In this document: positions 48,929-58,869 of the stretch, piece after piece
Position numbering within the stretch: the stretch's first letter is position 1
Layout: every line of letters begins with the position of its first letter
Assembly: GCA_963771025.1 (NCBI GenBank)
Contig: CAVYRL010000001.1
Coordinates: 920,441-984,440, forward strand
DNA length: 64,000 nucleotides
Direction of reading: 5' to 3'
DNA from: Miltoncostaea sp963771025
Lineage (GTDB): Bacteria; Actinomycetota; Thermoleophilia; Miltoncostaeales; Miltoncostaeaceae
The notes under the pieces: model-generated
The model's input: the letters and a program-made list of their open reading frames with translations, nothing else
Databases searched by the model: none
Told to the model about the DNA's origin: nothing
Translations under genes and position numbers: made by a program

Positions 48929-49964
48929 CGGCCGCCGAAGCCCCCGGATCGCCGTCGTCACCGGGGCCTCGGCCGGCATCGGCCGGGCCACGGCCGTGGC
49001 GTTCGCCGACGCCGGCTTCGACGTCGCCCTGATCGCGCGCGGACAGGTGGGTCTCGCCGCGGCCGCGGCGGAGGTGGAGCAGCGCGGCCGGCGCGCACTT
49101 ACCGTGGCCGTCAACGTGGCCGATCACACGCAGGTGTTCCAGGCCGCAGCGCGGATCGAGGACGAGCTCGGGCCGGTCGACGTGTGGGTCAACGACGCGA
49201 TGACCACGAGCTTCGCCCCCGCGTGGGATGTCGCTCCCGACGACTTCCGGCGTGCGGTGGAGGTGACCTTCCTCGGTCAGGCCTGGGGCACCCTGGCCGC
49301 GCTGGAGCACATGCGCCCTCGCGACCGCGGAGCCATCGTCAATGTCGGCTCCGCGCTCGCCTTCGTGGGCATCCCGCTCCAGAGCGCCTACTGCTCGAGC
49401 AAGTTCGCGTGCCGCGGCTTCGTCGAGTCGGTGCGTGCGGAGCTGCTGCACGAGGGCAGCGGCGTCCGCCTGAGCATGGTGCACATGCCCGCCGTGAACA
49501 CGCCCCAGTTCGGCTGGTGCAAGTCATCGATGGACCGGCACCCCCAGCCCGTCCCCCCGATCTACCAACCCGAGCGGGTGGCCCCCTTCATCGTCCAGGC
49601 GGCGCTGGACGGGCGACGCTCGAAGATCGTCGGCTCGTGGAATCGGCTCGTCGTCGCGGGCGGCAGGCTGGCGCCGGGCCTCGCCAACCAGTTCGCGGCC
49701 ATCGGGTGCTGGGACACCCAACTCACGGATCGTCACGCCGACCGCGACCGGCCGGTCAACCTGCGCGCGCCGGCCGACGACGGTCGGGACGCGGGCGCGC
49801 ACGGCATCTTCGACGACCGGGCCGGCGGTTTCCTCGACCCCTCGTTCCTCAGGAGCCTGCCCGCGACGGCCGCCACCTTCGCGCGAGCCTGCGCGCGGCT
49901 CGCGCGGGAGAAGCGCGCGTGGCTGGCGCGGACTGACAGCGTGCCATGGCGGGCGCCGTCGTGA
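48921..49964 (+). CDS. Short-chain dehydrogenase/reductase
   Basis: 347-residue SDR. Cofactor motif VVTGASAGIGRATA (~14-27), the DVWVNDA block (NAG variant), catalytic Ser in IVNVGSALAF and YCSSKFA (Tyr and Lys). The N-terminal ~230 residues are the classical Rossmann domain. The extra ~115 C-terminal residues, including a Pro-rich stretch, are typical of a membrane-associated subgroup of bacterial SDRs. It follows the ThDP gene with overlapping ends and may oxidise or reduce a related small carbonyl compound. Substrate unknown. Confidence 0.88.
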   Translation: MGDGRRSPRIAVVTGASAGIGRATAVAFADAGFDVALIARGQVGLAAAAAEVEQRGRRALTVAVNVADHTQVFQAAARIEDELGPVDVWVNDAMTTSFAPAWDVAPDDFRRAVEVTFLGQAWGTLAALEHMRPRDRGAIVNVGSALAFVGIPLQSAYCSSKFACRGFVESVRAELLHEGSGVRLSMVHMPAVNTPQFGWCKSSMDRHPQPVPPIYQPERVAPFIVQAALDGRRSKIVGSWNRLVVAGGRLAPGLANQFAAIGCWDTQLTDRHADRDRPVNLRAPADDGRDAGAHGIFDDRAGGFLDPSFLRSLPATAATFARACARLAREKRAWLARTDSVPWRAPS

Positions 49965-51064
49965 CCGACGGTGCCACGGGCCTGCGGATCGACCGGGTCG
50001 ATGCGGTCGCCTACACGATCCCCGCGCCGGAGCCGGAGTCGGACGGCACCCTGGAATGGGACGCGACCACGATCGTGATCGCCGAGGCCGCGTCGGGCCC
50101 GGTCACCGGGATCGGCTACTCCTACACCGCTCCGGCGGCCGCCGCCGTGGTGCGCGACACCCTCGCCGATCAGGTGGTCGGCCGTGACCCGATGGCGACC
50201 GGCGCGGCCTGGGCCGCGATGGTGGAGGCCGTCCGCAACCAGGGCAGGCCGGGCATCGCGGGATCGGCGATCTCGGCCGTGGACATCGCCCTGTGGGACC
50301 TGAAGGCCCGCATCCTGGGCCTGTCGGTCGCCGACGCGATCGGGCCGACGCGCTCCGCGGTCCCGGTCTACGGCAGCGGGGGGTTCACGAGCCTCGACGA
50401 CGACGCGCTCGCGGCGCAGCTCGCGGGCTGGGCCGAGCAGGGCGTCACGGCCGTCAAGATGAAGGTCGGGCGCGAGCCGGGGCGCGACGCGCACCGGGTC
50501 GCGGTGGCCCGCGAGGCCATCGGCGAGGATGTCGCGCTCTTGACCGACGCGAACGGCGCCTTCGGGGTCAAGGAGGCCACCGCGATGGCCCACGCGCTCG
50601 CGGAGCTGGGGGTGACCTGGTTCGAGGAGCCGGTCAGCTCCGACGATCTCGAGGGCCTGCGCGCCGTGCGGGAGGCCGCTCCGCCCGGGATGGAGGTGAC
50701 CGCCGGCGAGTACGGCTACGACCTGCCCTACTTCCGGGACATGCTCGGGGCGGGGGCGGTGGACTGCCTGCAGGCGGACGTGACCCGCTGCGGCGGGATC
50801 ACCGCCTTCCTTCGCGTCGGCGCGCTCGCCGATGCGCACAATCGCGACCTCTCCTCCCACACCGCGCCCCAGGTCAGCGCCCACGCCTGCGCCGGCCTCT
50901 GGCACCTGCGCCACCTGGAGTACTTCGCCGACCACATCCGGGTCGAGTCCCTCGTCTTCGACGGCGTGCTCGCGCCGGAGGACGGGGCCCTCCACCCCGA
51001 CCCGGACCGGCCCGGTCTCGGCATCGCGCTCAAGCGCCCCGACATCGAGCGGTTCCGGCGCTGA
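49961..51064 (+). CDS. Enolase-superfamily enzyme (mandelate racemase/muconate lactonizing type)
   Basis: 367 residues from GTG 49961, which overlaps the SDR stop as GTGA; ATG 49946 is an alternative. N-terminal capping domain, then a TIM barrel with the catalytic Lys in AVKMKVG (~165), metal ligands Asp (LTDANG), Glu (WFEEPVS) and Glu (AGEYGYD), and a C-terminal SSHTAPQ that gives the His of the mandelate-racemase dyad. Sugar-acid dehydratases and racemases share this set, so the substrate may be an aldonic or hydroxy acid. This fits the oxidase encoded next. Confidence 0.88.
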   Translation: MTDGATGLRIDRVDAVAYTIPAPEPESDGTLEWDATTIVIAEAASGPVTGIGYSYTAPAAAAVVRDTLADQVVGRDPMATGAAWAAMVEAVRNQGRPGIAGSAISAVDIALWDLKARILGLSVADAIGPTRSAVPVYGSGGFTSLDDDALAAQLAGWAEQGVTAVKMKVGREPGRDAHRVAVAREAIGEDVALLTDANGAFGVKEATAMAHALAELGVTWFEEPVSSDDLEGLRAVREAAPPGMEVTAGEYGYDLPYFRDMLGAGAVDCLQADVTRCGGITAFLRVGALADAHNRDLSSHTAPQVSAHACAGLWHLRHLEYFADHIRVESLVFDGVLAPEDGALHPDPDRPGLGIALKRPDIERFRR

Positions 51065-51089
51065 CGCGCTCCCCGACGAGAGGACGACG

Positions 51090-54000
51090 ATGACACCTCC
51101 CCGCTCGCATCCGGGCCTCGACACGGTCGGCCCGGCGGCGGCCTCCGACCGGCTCGACGAGGGCGCGCGACTCCTCGCGCACGAGCTCTCGGAGAGGATC
51201 GCGGGCGAGGTCCGGTTCGACGACGGCAGCCGCGCGGCGTACTCGACCGACAGCTCGAACTACCGCCAGGTGCCGATCGGCGTGGTCGTGCCGCGCACGG
51301 TGGACGACGTCATCGCGACCGTGGACGCGTGCCGGCGCCACGGCGCGCCGATCACGAGCCGCGGCGGGGGCACGAGCCTCGCCGGCCAGTGCACCAACGT
51401 GGCCGTGGTGATCGACTTCTCGAAGTACCTCAACCGGGTGTGCTCCATCGACCCCGAGACGCGGCTCGCCGTCGTCGAGCCCGGGTGCAACCTCGACCAT
51501 CTGCGCGAGATGGCGGCCGAGCACGGCCTGACCTTCGGGCCCGATCCCGCGACCCACGACCGCAACACCCTGGGCGGGATGATCGGCAACAACTCGTGCG
51601 GCGTGCACTCGGTGATGGCCGAGCTCTACGGCGCGGGTCCGCTCACCGCCGACCAGACCGTCGCACTCGACGTGCTGACCTACGACGGTCACCGCATGAC
51701 GGTCGGCGCCACCTCGGAGGAGGAGCTCGAGCGGATCATCGCCGGCGGCGGCCGTCAGGGGGAGATACACCGCGAACTGCGCGACCTGCGCGACCTGCAC
51801 GAGGACGCCATCCGGACGGGCTTCCCAGGCATCCCGAGGCGGGTCTCCGGCTTCAACCTGGACCGGCTGCTGCCGGAGCGCGGCTTCGACGTCGCCAAGG
51901 CGCTCGTGGGCACCGAGGGGACCTGCGTCGTGGTGCTCCACGCGACCCTTCGGCTCATGGAGGCCATGCCGAAGCGCGCCCTGGTGGTGCTCGGGTACCC
52001 CGACGCATACGCGGCCGCGGACCATGTGCCGATGGTCCGCGAGCACCGCCCCGTGGGCCTCGAGGGCATCGACCAGAGGCTGATCGGCTACATGCGCACG
52101 AAGGGCCTGCACCCCGACGACGTGGACCTGCTCCCCGAGGGCGGGGGGTTCCTGCTGGTCGAGTTCGGCGCCGACGACCAGGAGGAGGCCGACGCGCAGG
52201 CCCGGAGGATGGCCGACGCCGTCTCGAAGCTCGACGACGCACCGAGCGTCAAGGTCTTCGACGACGCCTGGGAAGAGCAGAAGCTCTGGCAGGTGCGCGA
52301 GTCGGGGCTCGGCGCCACCGCACAGGTGCCGGGGATGCGTCAGACCCATCCGGGCTGGGAGGACGCCGCCGTGCCACCCGAGCGTCTCGGCGACTACCTG
52401 CGCGACTTCCGGGATCTGCTCGACGAGTTCGGCTACGACGCGTCGCTCTACGGCCACTTCGGGCAGGGGTGCGTCCACTGCCGGATCGACTTCGTGCTCG
52501 ACACCGCGCACGGCGTCACCCAGTGGCGCGAGTTCCTCGGTCGCGCCGCGGACCTGGTGGTCTCGTACGGGGGCTCGCTCTCGGGCGAGCACGGCGACGG
52601 ACAGGCGCGGGCGGCTCTGCTGGAGAAGATGTACGGCGACGAGCTCGTCGGGGCATTCGCCCGGTTCAAGGACATCTGGGATCCCGACGACAGGATGAAT
52701 CCCGGCAAGGTCGTGCGGCCCGACCGGCCCGACGAGAACCTCAGGATGGGGCCCGGCGCGCGCCGGCGGGTGGTGAAGACGCACTTCGCCTTCCCTGACG
52801 ACGACAACGACTTCGGCCGGGCCGTCTCGCGCTGCGTGGGGGTCGGCAAGTGCCGCGACGTGGGCAGCGGGACGATGTGCCCGAGCTACATGGCGACGCG
52901 GGAGGAGGAGGACTCGACCCGCGGCCGCGCGCGGATGCTCTTCGAGATGCTGAGGGGCGACGAGCTCGACGGCTGGCGCGATGACGCGATCGCCGACGCG
53001 CTCGACCTCTGCCTGGCCTGCAAGGGCTGCAAGGGCGAATGCCCGGTCAACGTCAACATGGCGACCTACAAGGCCGAGTTCCTCTCGCATCACTACAAGG
53101 GCCGGCTGCGGCCGCGGATGGCCTATGCGATGGGGCTGATCTACTGGTGGGCGAGGCTGGCCGCCCGCGCCCCGCGCCTCGTGAACGCGCTCACGCACGC
53201 GCCTGGGCTGTCCGGGCTGCTGAAGAAGGCCGCCGGGGTCGCGCCGGAGCGCACCATCCCCCGCTTCGCGGACCAGACCTTCGTCGCGTGGTTCCGCGCC
53301 CGGAGCGAACCGCGGCACGCGCGGCGGTCTCGTCCCGTCCACGACGGGACGGCGATCATGCGACACGCCGAATCGCCGGGCCACGCGAGCCAGAGCTACT
53401 CGACCGAATCGATGCAGCGCTCGTCCGGCCAGAACCGGCTCAACCCCCACGGCGCGACGGCCCCTTTCGCGACCGACACGGTGTTGTTGTGGCCTGACAC
53501 CTTCAACAACTACCTCGCCTCCGAGGTCCTGCAGGCGGCGGTCGAGGTGCTGGAGGATGCGGGCTACCGGGTCGAGATCCCCCCCGCCCCCTCTGCTGCG
53601 GCCGTCCGCTCTACGACTGGGGCATGCTCGACACCGCCGAGCGGCTCTGGCGGCAGACCCTCGCCACGCTGCGGCCGTGGATCCGCGCCGGCGTTCCGGT
53701 GGTGGGGCTCGAGCCGAGCTGCGTCGCGGCGTTCCGCGACGAGCTGGTCAACCTCTTTCCCAACGACGACGACGCGCGCCGGCTGTCGCAGCAGACGCTG
53801 CTGTTCTCGGAGTTCCTCGAGCGGCAGCGCTACCAGCCGCCGCCGCTCGACCTGCGCGCCACGGTGCACGGGCACTGCCATCACAAGGCCGTCCTCGGGA
53901 TGGACGCCGAGGTGGCGCTGATGAAGCGGATGGGCGTCGAGCACGAGGTGCTCGACTCGGGGTGCTGCGGCATGGCGGGCGCGTTCGGCTTCTCCGCCGA

Positions 54001-54187
54001 TCACTACGAGGTGTCCCTGCGCGTGGGGGAGCGGGCGCTCCTGCCCGCCGCCCGCGACCTGCCGCCCGGGACGGTGCTGGTGACCGACGGCTTCAGCTGC
54101 CGCGAGCAGGTCCGGCAGACCACCGACGCGACGCCGCTCCACGTCGCCGAGCTCTGCCGGCGGGCGATACGCCAACGTGGCGCCTGA
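51090..54187 (+). pseudogene. FAD-linked oxidase fused to Fe-S/CCG reductase (GlcD-GlcF type), frameshifted
   Basis: Membrane-bound 2-hydroxy-acid dehydrogenase of the D-lactate/glycolate type. ATG 51090. Order: FAD-binding PCMH domain (PITSRGGGTSLAGQC), FAD-oxidase C domain (GSLSGEHGDGQAR), two 4Fe-4S motifs (CVGVGKCRDVGSGTMC and CLACKGCKGECP), then CCG domains. At the C-run 53587-53591 the frame breaks; adding one C restores PLCCGRPLYDWGM. The remainder then continues to 54187 with CCG motif 2 (LDSGCCGMAGAFG). Reconstructed length ~1032. Because the break is in a homopolymer, a sequencing error is likely and the enzyme probably intact. Confidence 0.88.
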
Positions 54188-55991
54188 CGCCGCCTACCGG
54201 CCGATCGGGGACTACGCGTTCCTGTCGGACTGCCACTCGACGGCGCTCGTCAGCCGCGAGGCCTCCATCGATTGGGCGTGCCTGCGCCGGTTCGACGGCG
54301 GCAGCGCCTTCGGTCGCCTCCTCGACGCCACGCGCGGCGGGTACTTCTCGATCCGCCCGGCGGCCCCGATCACGCGGTCCGAGCGCCGCTATCGGCCGGG
54401 CACGATGATCCTCGAGACGACCATGACCACCGCGGACGGCGCGGTGCGGGTGGTCGATGCCCTCGCCATGCGCCGCGGCGGACGTACCCGGCCCCGCGCC
54501 CAGCTCCTGCGTCGCATCGAGGGGATCGACGGGCGGGTCGAGGTCGACATCGTCGTCGAGCCGCGCTTCGACTACGGCGGCACGCGCCCCTGGCTGCGTC
54601 TCCACGACGGGCCCGCGAGCGCGGTGGGCGGCGACGACGCCCTGGTGATCGACGCGGATTGCGATCTGACCATCGACCGAGACGGCACCCGCCTGCTCGG
54701 CCGCGCGGTCGTGACCCCCGCACGCGCGACCACCCTGACCGCCATCTCGCAGGCCGCCCACCTGCTCGACCCCCGAGCGGCCGACGTCGCCCAGGTGCCG
54801 GAGCGGCTGGAGGAGACGACGCAGTGGTGGCGGAGATGGTCGGGGGCGACCCGGGCGGACGGCCCGCGGCGCGAGATCCTGCACCGGTCGGCGATGGTGC
54901 TCAAGGGGCTCTGCTGTGCTCCGACCGGCGCCATCGTGGCGGCTCCGACGACATCTCTGCCGGAGGTCGTGGGCGGCGGCGCGAACTGGGACTACCGCTA
55001 CAGCTGGGTGCGCGACTCGGCCCTCGCGCTCGAGGCGCTTGACGAGGTCGGGCACGACGAGGTCGCCTGCGGCTTCCGCGATTTCATGATGCGCTCGACC
55101 GCCGGGCACGCCGAGGAGCTGCAGATCATGTACGGGCCCTACGGCGAGCGGCGCCTGACCGAGCTCGAGCTCGACCTCGAGGGCTGGAGGGGCTCGAGGC
55201 CCGTGCGGGTCGGCAACGGGGCGGCCACGCAGACCCAGCTCGACGTCTATGGCCACCTGCTCGATGCTGCGCACGTCTGGCACGTGCGGACGGGGACGAT
55301 CAACGACGACGAGTGGAGGTTCCTGCGTGGCGTCGTCGACCAGGCGGCCGAGCGACGTCAGGAACCCGACGCGGGCATCTGGGAGATGCGCGGGACACCC
55401 CGTCAGTTCGTCCACTCCAAGGTGATGGTCTGGGTCGCGCTCGACCGGGGTATCCGACTGGTCGAGGAGCGGGGCCTCGCGGCGGCCCAGGTCGATCGTT
55501 GGCGCGACGCGCGCGACGCCGTCCGTCACGAGGTCGAGACCCGGGGGGTCGATCCGGACCGGGGCAACTTCGTCCAGCACTACGGCACGACGGAGGTCGA
55601 CGCCAGTCTGCTCAAGCTGCCGTTGCTCGGGTTCGTCGACGCCCGTGACGAGCGCATGCGGACGACGACGGACGCCATCATCGACGAACTCGGCGTCCCC
55701 CCCACCGGCTTCCTGCGCCGCTACCGCGAAGGGGGGGATCCCGACGACCACGAGGGCGTCTTCCTGCTCTGCTCGTTCTGGCTGGTGGAGGTCCTGGCGC
55801 TCCAGGGGCGCATCGACCGCGCCGATCACCTTCTCGACGCTCTGATCGGCGTCTCCAACGATCTGCACCTGTTCTCCGAAGAGTACGACGTCGATGGCGG
55901 CGAGCTGCTCGGCAACTTCCCCCAGGCCTTCACGCACCTCGGGCTGATCTCGGCCGAGAAGCGGCTGCGTGACGCGCGCCGGAACCGATGA
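54177..55991 (+). CDS. Glycoside hydrolase family 15 (glucoamylase/trehalase-like)
   Basis: 604-residue alpha-glucan hydrolase. N-terminal beta-sandwich domain, then an (alpha/alpha)6 barrel with the GH15 signatures GGGANWDYRYSWVRDSA (~275), DAGIWEMRG (general acid Glu, ~400) and HLFSEEYDVDGGELLGNFP (catalytic base Glu, ~565). No signal peptide, so intracellular; bacterial cytosolic GH15 enzymes often act on trehalose or short maltodextrins. GTG 54177 overlaps the preceding gene by 11 bp. Confidence 0.93.
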   Translation: MAPDAAYRPIGDYAFLSDCHSTALVSREASIDWACLRRFDGGSAFGRLLDATRGGYFSIRPAAPITRSERRYRPGTMILETTMTTADGAVRVVDALAMRRGGRTRPRAQLLRRIEGIDGRVEVDIVVEPRFDYGGTRPWLRLHDGPASAVGGDDALVIDADCDLTIDRDGTRLLGRAVVTPARATTLTAISQAAHLLDPRAADVAQVPERLEETTQWWRRWSGATRADGPRREILHRSAMVLKGLCCAPTGAIVAAPTTSLPEVVGGGANWDYRYSWVRDSALALEALDEVGHDEVACGFRDFMMRSTAGHAEELQIMYGPYGERRLTELELDLEGWRGSRPVRVGNGAATQTQLDVYGHLLDAAHVWHVRTGTINDDEWRFLRGVVDQAAERRQEPDAGIWEMRGTPRQFVHSKVMVWVALDRGIRLVEERGLAAAQVDRWRDARDAVRHEVETRGVDPDRGNFVQHYGTTEVDASLLKLPLLGFVDARDERMRTTTDAIIDELGVPPTGFLRRYREGGDPDDHEGVFLLCSFWLVEVLALQGRIDRADHLLDALIGVSNDLHLFSEEYDVDGGELLGNFPQAFTHLGLISAEKRLRDARRNR

Positions 55992-56335
55992 GCCCGGTGA
56001 CGCTGACCATCATGGCCCGGGTCTGCTGGGGGCTCGCGCTCATCGGGGCGCCGGGGCGGCTCCTCCACACCCTGGATCCGGTTGCGCACGATCGCCGGGA
56101 TCGGATCGTGGCGCGGGTGCTGGGGGGTCGCCATCTCGCGCAGGCGGCGGTCGGCATCGCTCTCCCGGGAGAGGCCGTCCGGCGGTTTGGCGCTCTGGTC
56201 GACGGCGTCCACGCGGCCAGCGCCATCGGCCTCGCGAGCGTCGACGGCGGCCACCGCCGTCTCGCGCTGCTGGACGCGACGATCGCCGCCACGTTCAGTG
56301 CCGCGGGCGCGATCTCCGGCTCCTCCTCGCGCTGA
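55988..56335 (+). CDS. Small hypothetical, probably membrane-associated protein
   Basis: 115 residues, ATGA overlap with the GH15 stop. Several moderately hydrophobic helices (RVCWGLALIGAPGRLL, HLAQAAVGIAL, LLDATIAATFSAAGAI). No family recognised. Tight coupling suggests that it belongs to the same transcript; it is the last gene of the rightward run, followed by 166 bp without a gene. Confidence 0.65.
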   Translation: MSPVTLTIMARVCWGLALIGAPGRLLHTLDPVAHDRRDRIVARVLGGRHLAQAAVGIALPGEAVRRFGALVDGVHAASAIGLASVDGGHRRLALLDATIAATFSAAGAISGSSSR

Positions 56336-56501
56336 GCGCGGCGAAACGGGAGCGCGTCCCGGCTGCCCGGCGACGATGCGCGCACCGCTCGTCGGGGCCC
56401 CGGCCTCTCCCCGCGAGGCCGATTCCCGAGCGTGGCTCGCCGGTGGACCGCGAAGACGTCGGTAAGCACTCAAGGCAGTGCCGTTGGCTGCACCGGAAGG
56501 G

Positions 56502-57098
56502 CTAGCGTTCCCGTCCCTCATCGAGGCGAAGCCGGGTCTCCGCACGGGCCAGATCAGCGGGGGTGTTGAGGTTCATCAGAGCATCCCAGCAATCGCTGAC
56601 GATGACGGCCCTCAGGACTTCGGGGAGACCCGTGGCTCTCAGGCGACCGGCCGCCAGAAGCTCTTCGGCGACGGCGAGCGCGGCGACGCGCGGGTAGAGC
56701 GCACACAGTGGCTGGAGACTGCCGGCGGCGGCGACCACGGCCCCCTCGGTGTCGGTCGCGAGCAGCGCGTCGAGAGCCGGACCGGCGAAGGGCAGGTCGC
56801 ATCCCAACACGACTACGCGCTGCGCCTCGAGGGCGGCGAGCCCCGTCACCACGGCCGTGAGCGGGCAGTCCGGGCCGGGGCGATCCAGGATCACCTCTGC
56901 TGCGAGCGGAGGCAGGACGACCTCGGGCCGGCTCACGACGACGACACGGTCGCAGCGACGCGAGAGGATCTTCACCGCGCGCTCCACCAGGGTCAGGCCG
57001 CCCAACATCACCCCGGCCTTCGGTGCGCCAAGACGGGTGCCGGGACCGCCCGCCAACACGATGCCGTCCGAGCTCACTGCAGGGTGTGGTGATCCCAT
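56502..57098 (-). CDS. mobA: Molybdenum cofactor guanylyltransferase
   Basis: 198-residue nucleotidyltransferase that attaches GMP to molybdopterin to make the bis-MGD-type cofactor used by nitrate reductases and related enzymes. The signature SDGIVLAGGPGTRLGAPK and the metal/nucleotide block VVVLGCDLPFAGPA are present, plus PLCALYPRV, typical of MobA. ATG 57098 lies 2 bp after the moaA stop. Together with moaA it implies a molybdoenzyme elsewhere in the genome. Confidence 0.88.
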   Translation of the reverse strand: MGSPHPAVSSDGIVLAGGPGTRLGAPKAGVMLGGLTLVERAVKILSRRCDRVVVVSRPEVVLPPLAAEVILDRPGPDCPLTAVVTGLAALEAQRVVVLGCDLPFAGPALDALLATDTEGAVVAAAGSLQPLCALYPRVAALAVAEELLAAGRLRATGLPEVLRAVIVSDCWDALMNLNTPADLARAETRLRLDEGRER

Positions 57099-57100
57099 TC

Positions 57101-58102
57101 CTAGCCGCCGATCATGCTCATCGGCCGGCCGGCGTAGGTCCACGCCGGATCGGCCATTCCGTGCCCGGCCTCCTTGCGCGCCACCGCGCCCTGGGCCACC
57201 GCGATCAGCTCGTCGTCGCTCGCGCCGGCGCGCAGCGGGCCGCGCAGGTCGGTCTCCCACTCGGCGAAGAGGCAGGTGCGCAGCTGGCCGTCGGCCGTGA
57301 GCCGCAGGCGGTCGCAGGTGGCGCAGAAGGGCTCGGTCACCGACGACACGAACTGGAGCTCCCCCGCCCCGTCGGCGAACCGCCAGCGGGTGCCGGTGGC
57401 CGAGGCGCGCTCGGGATCGAGCGGCTCGAGGGGCCAGCGCGCCCCGATCATCGCCCGCAGCTCGGCGCCCGAGAGCACCGCGTCGCGGGTCCACTCGCGC
57501 GGGGCGTCGAGGGGCATGACCTCGATGAAGCGCACCACGTAGGGACGGCGGCGGGCCATCTCGGCCAGCGGGAGCACGTCCGGCTCGCTCACCCCGCGCA
57601 GCGCGACGGCGTTGACCTTGATCGGGCGCAGGGATTCGTGGCGCTCGCAGGCCGCCAGCCCCTCGAGCACGCGCGCCAGGTCGTCGCGCCGCGTGATCGC
57701 CGCGAAGCGGACCGGATCGAGCGAGTCGATGCTGACGTTGACCCGGTGGAGGCCGTTGGCCACCAGCTCATCGACGACGCCGCCGAGCAGCACGCCGTTG
57801 GTGGTCATGGCCACCTCGCGCACGCCCTCGACCGCCGCGAAGCGGCCGACGAGGGCGGGCAGCCCGGGCCGGACCAGCGGCTCGCCCCCGGTCACCCGGA
57901 TCTCGCTCACGCCCGCGCGGGCGAAGAGCCGCACGAGACGCACGAGCTCGTCGTCGTCGAGCAGTTCCTCGCGCGGCAGCCATTTCATGCCCTCGGCCGG
58001 CATGCAGTAGCGGCACCGCAGGTTGCAGCGATCGGTCACCGACACCCTCAGGGACCGATGGACCCGTCCGAACCCGTCGCGCAGCGACGTCGTGGAGCTC
58101 AC
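57101..58102 (-). CDS. moaA: GTP 3',8-cyclase
   Basis: Radical-SAM enzyme starting molybdopterin synthesis from GTP. 333 residues from GTG 58102 (GTGA with the regulator stop). Radical-SAM motif CNLRCRYC with a following RVTGGEPLVRP; C-terminal second Fe-S site with CATCDRLRLTADGQLRTCLF; terminal GG (SMIGG), whose Gly-Gly tail is required in the family. Co-transcribed with the upstream regulator and mobA. Confidence 0.95.
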   Translation of the reverse strand: MSSTTSLRDGFGRVHRSLRVSVTDRCNLRCRYCMPAEGMKWLPREELLDDDELVRLVRLFARAGVSEIRVTGGEPLVRPGLPALVGRFAAVEGVREVAMTTNGVLLGGVVDELVANGLHRVNVSIDSLDPVRFAAITRRDDLARVLEGLAACERHESLRPIKVNAVALRGVSEPDVLPLAEMARRRPYVVRFIEVMPLDAPREWTRDAVLSGAELRAMIGARWPLEPLDPERASATGTRWRFADGAGELQFVSSVTEPFCATCDRLRLTADGQLRTCLFAEWETDLRGPLRAGASDDELIAVAQGAVARKEAGHGMADPAWTYAGRPMSMIGG

Positions 58103-58869
58103 GCGGCCATCGGGGACGACGGTGGTCCGCCTGGATGGCCGTCCATGCCGAGGCCCGTGACCAACACCCGGCAACCGGCGGTCACCGGGTGCTTCGGCTC
58201 GAAGACCGCGAGCTCCGCCGAGTCGTCGATGCGCTCGAGCGCGCCGCGCACGAGCCCGCGGTGCAGCGCACAGATGAGGTGGCCGCCCTCGGCGAGGACG
58301 GCGTCCTTGAACGGGCACGCCCGCAGCCGCAAGTCAACCTGGCCGGAGCGCCGGTCGCCCTCGCTTGTGACCTCCTCCGGGGCGAATCCCAGACCCGCCA
58401 TCGATGCGACCAGGGCGTCCACCCCCTGCTCGCCGGCGACCAGACCGTGCCCCCGCTCCCAGCCGAAGGCCTCGATCTCGTCCTCGCTCGTGCGGCTGCG
58501 GCGGACGAACTCCAGCAGCAGCCGGACCAGCTCGCGGTGCCCCACCGCCGCCACCGCGTGCGGAGCCGCCAGCGTGTAGCGCGAGCTGGGCCGCCCGCGC
58601 CTGCCGGTGGGCGCCGACGGCGTCGAGACGACGACTCCGGCGCGCTGGAGCACCTCCAGGTGCTGACGGACGGCGTTCGGGTGCAGGTCCACCCGGCGCG
58701 CCAACTCGGCGACGGTCAGGCCCCCGCTGGCGCCCAACGCCTCAGCCACCGCGCGCCGCGACGGGTGGGCGAGGGCCGCTGCCTCCCCGGGGGTGAGCCC
58801 GCTCGCGGCGTCCGCCGCAGGCGCGACATTATTTCTCTGCTTGTCACTAGACAAAACACCCCTCGGCAT
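58099..58869 (-). CDS. HTH regulator with Cys-rich, possibly Fe-S-binding C-terminus
   Basis: 256 residues. An N-terminal ArsR/SufR-like winged helix (ALAHPSRRAVAEALGASGGL, then LHPNAVRQHLEVLQRAG and a GRRGRPSSRY wing) and a C-terminal domain with RACPFKDAV...LICALHRGLVRG...TAGCRVL. The three cysteines and His recall SufR-type Fe-S sensing regulators. By position it should sense NO, oxygen or iron-sulfur state and control both moaA-mobA and the divergent nirK. ATG 58869 follows TATAGA by 12 bp, so the mRNA may be nearly leaderless. Confidence 0.82.
   Translation of the reverse strand: MPRGVLSSDKQRNNVAPAADAASGLTPGEAAALAHPSRRAVAEALGASGGLTVAELARRVDLHPNAVRQHLEVLQRAGVVVSTPSAPTGRRGRPSSRYTLAAPHAVAAVGHRELVRLLLEFVRRSRTSEDEIEAFGWERGHGLVAGEQGVDALVASMAGLGFAPEEVTSEGDRRSGQVDLRLRACPFKDAVLAEGGHLICALHRGLVRGALERIDDSAELAVFEPKHPVTAGCRVLVTGLGMDGHPGGPPSSPMAA

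Noticed and set aside
44515..51064. Encapsulin shell gene near the EncFtn-like gene
   Set aside because: No HK97-fold/linocin-like protein among neighbouring genes on either strand.
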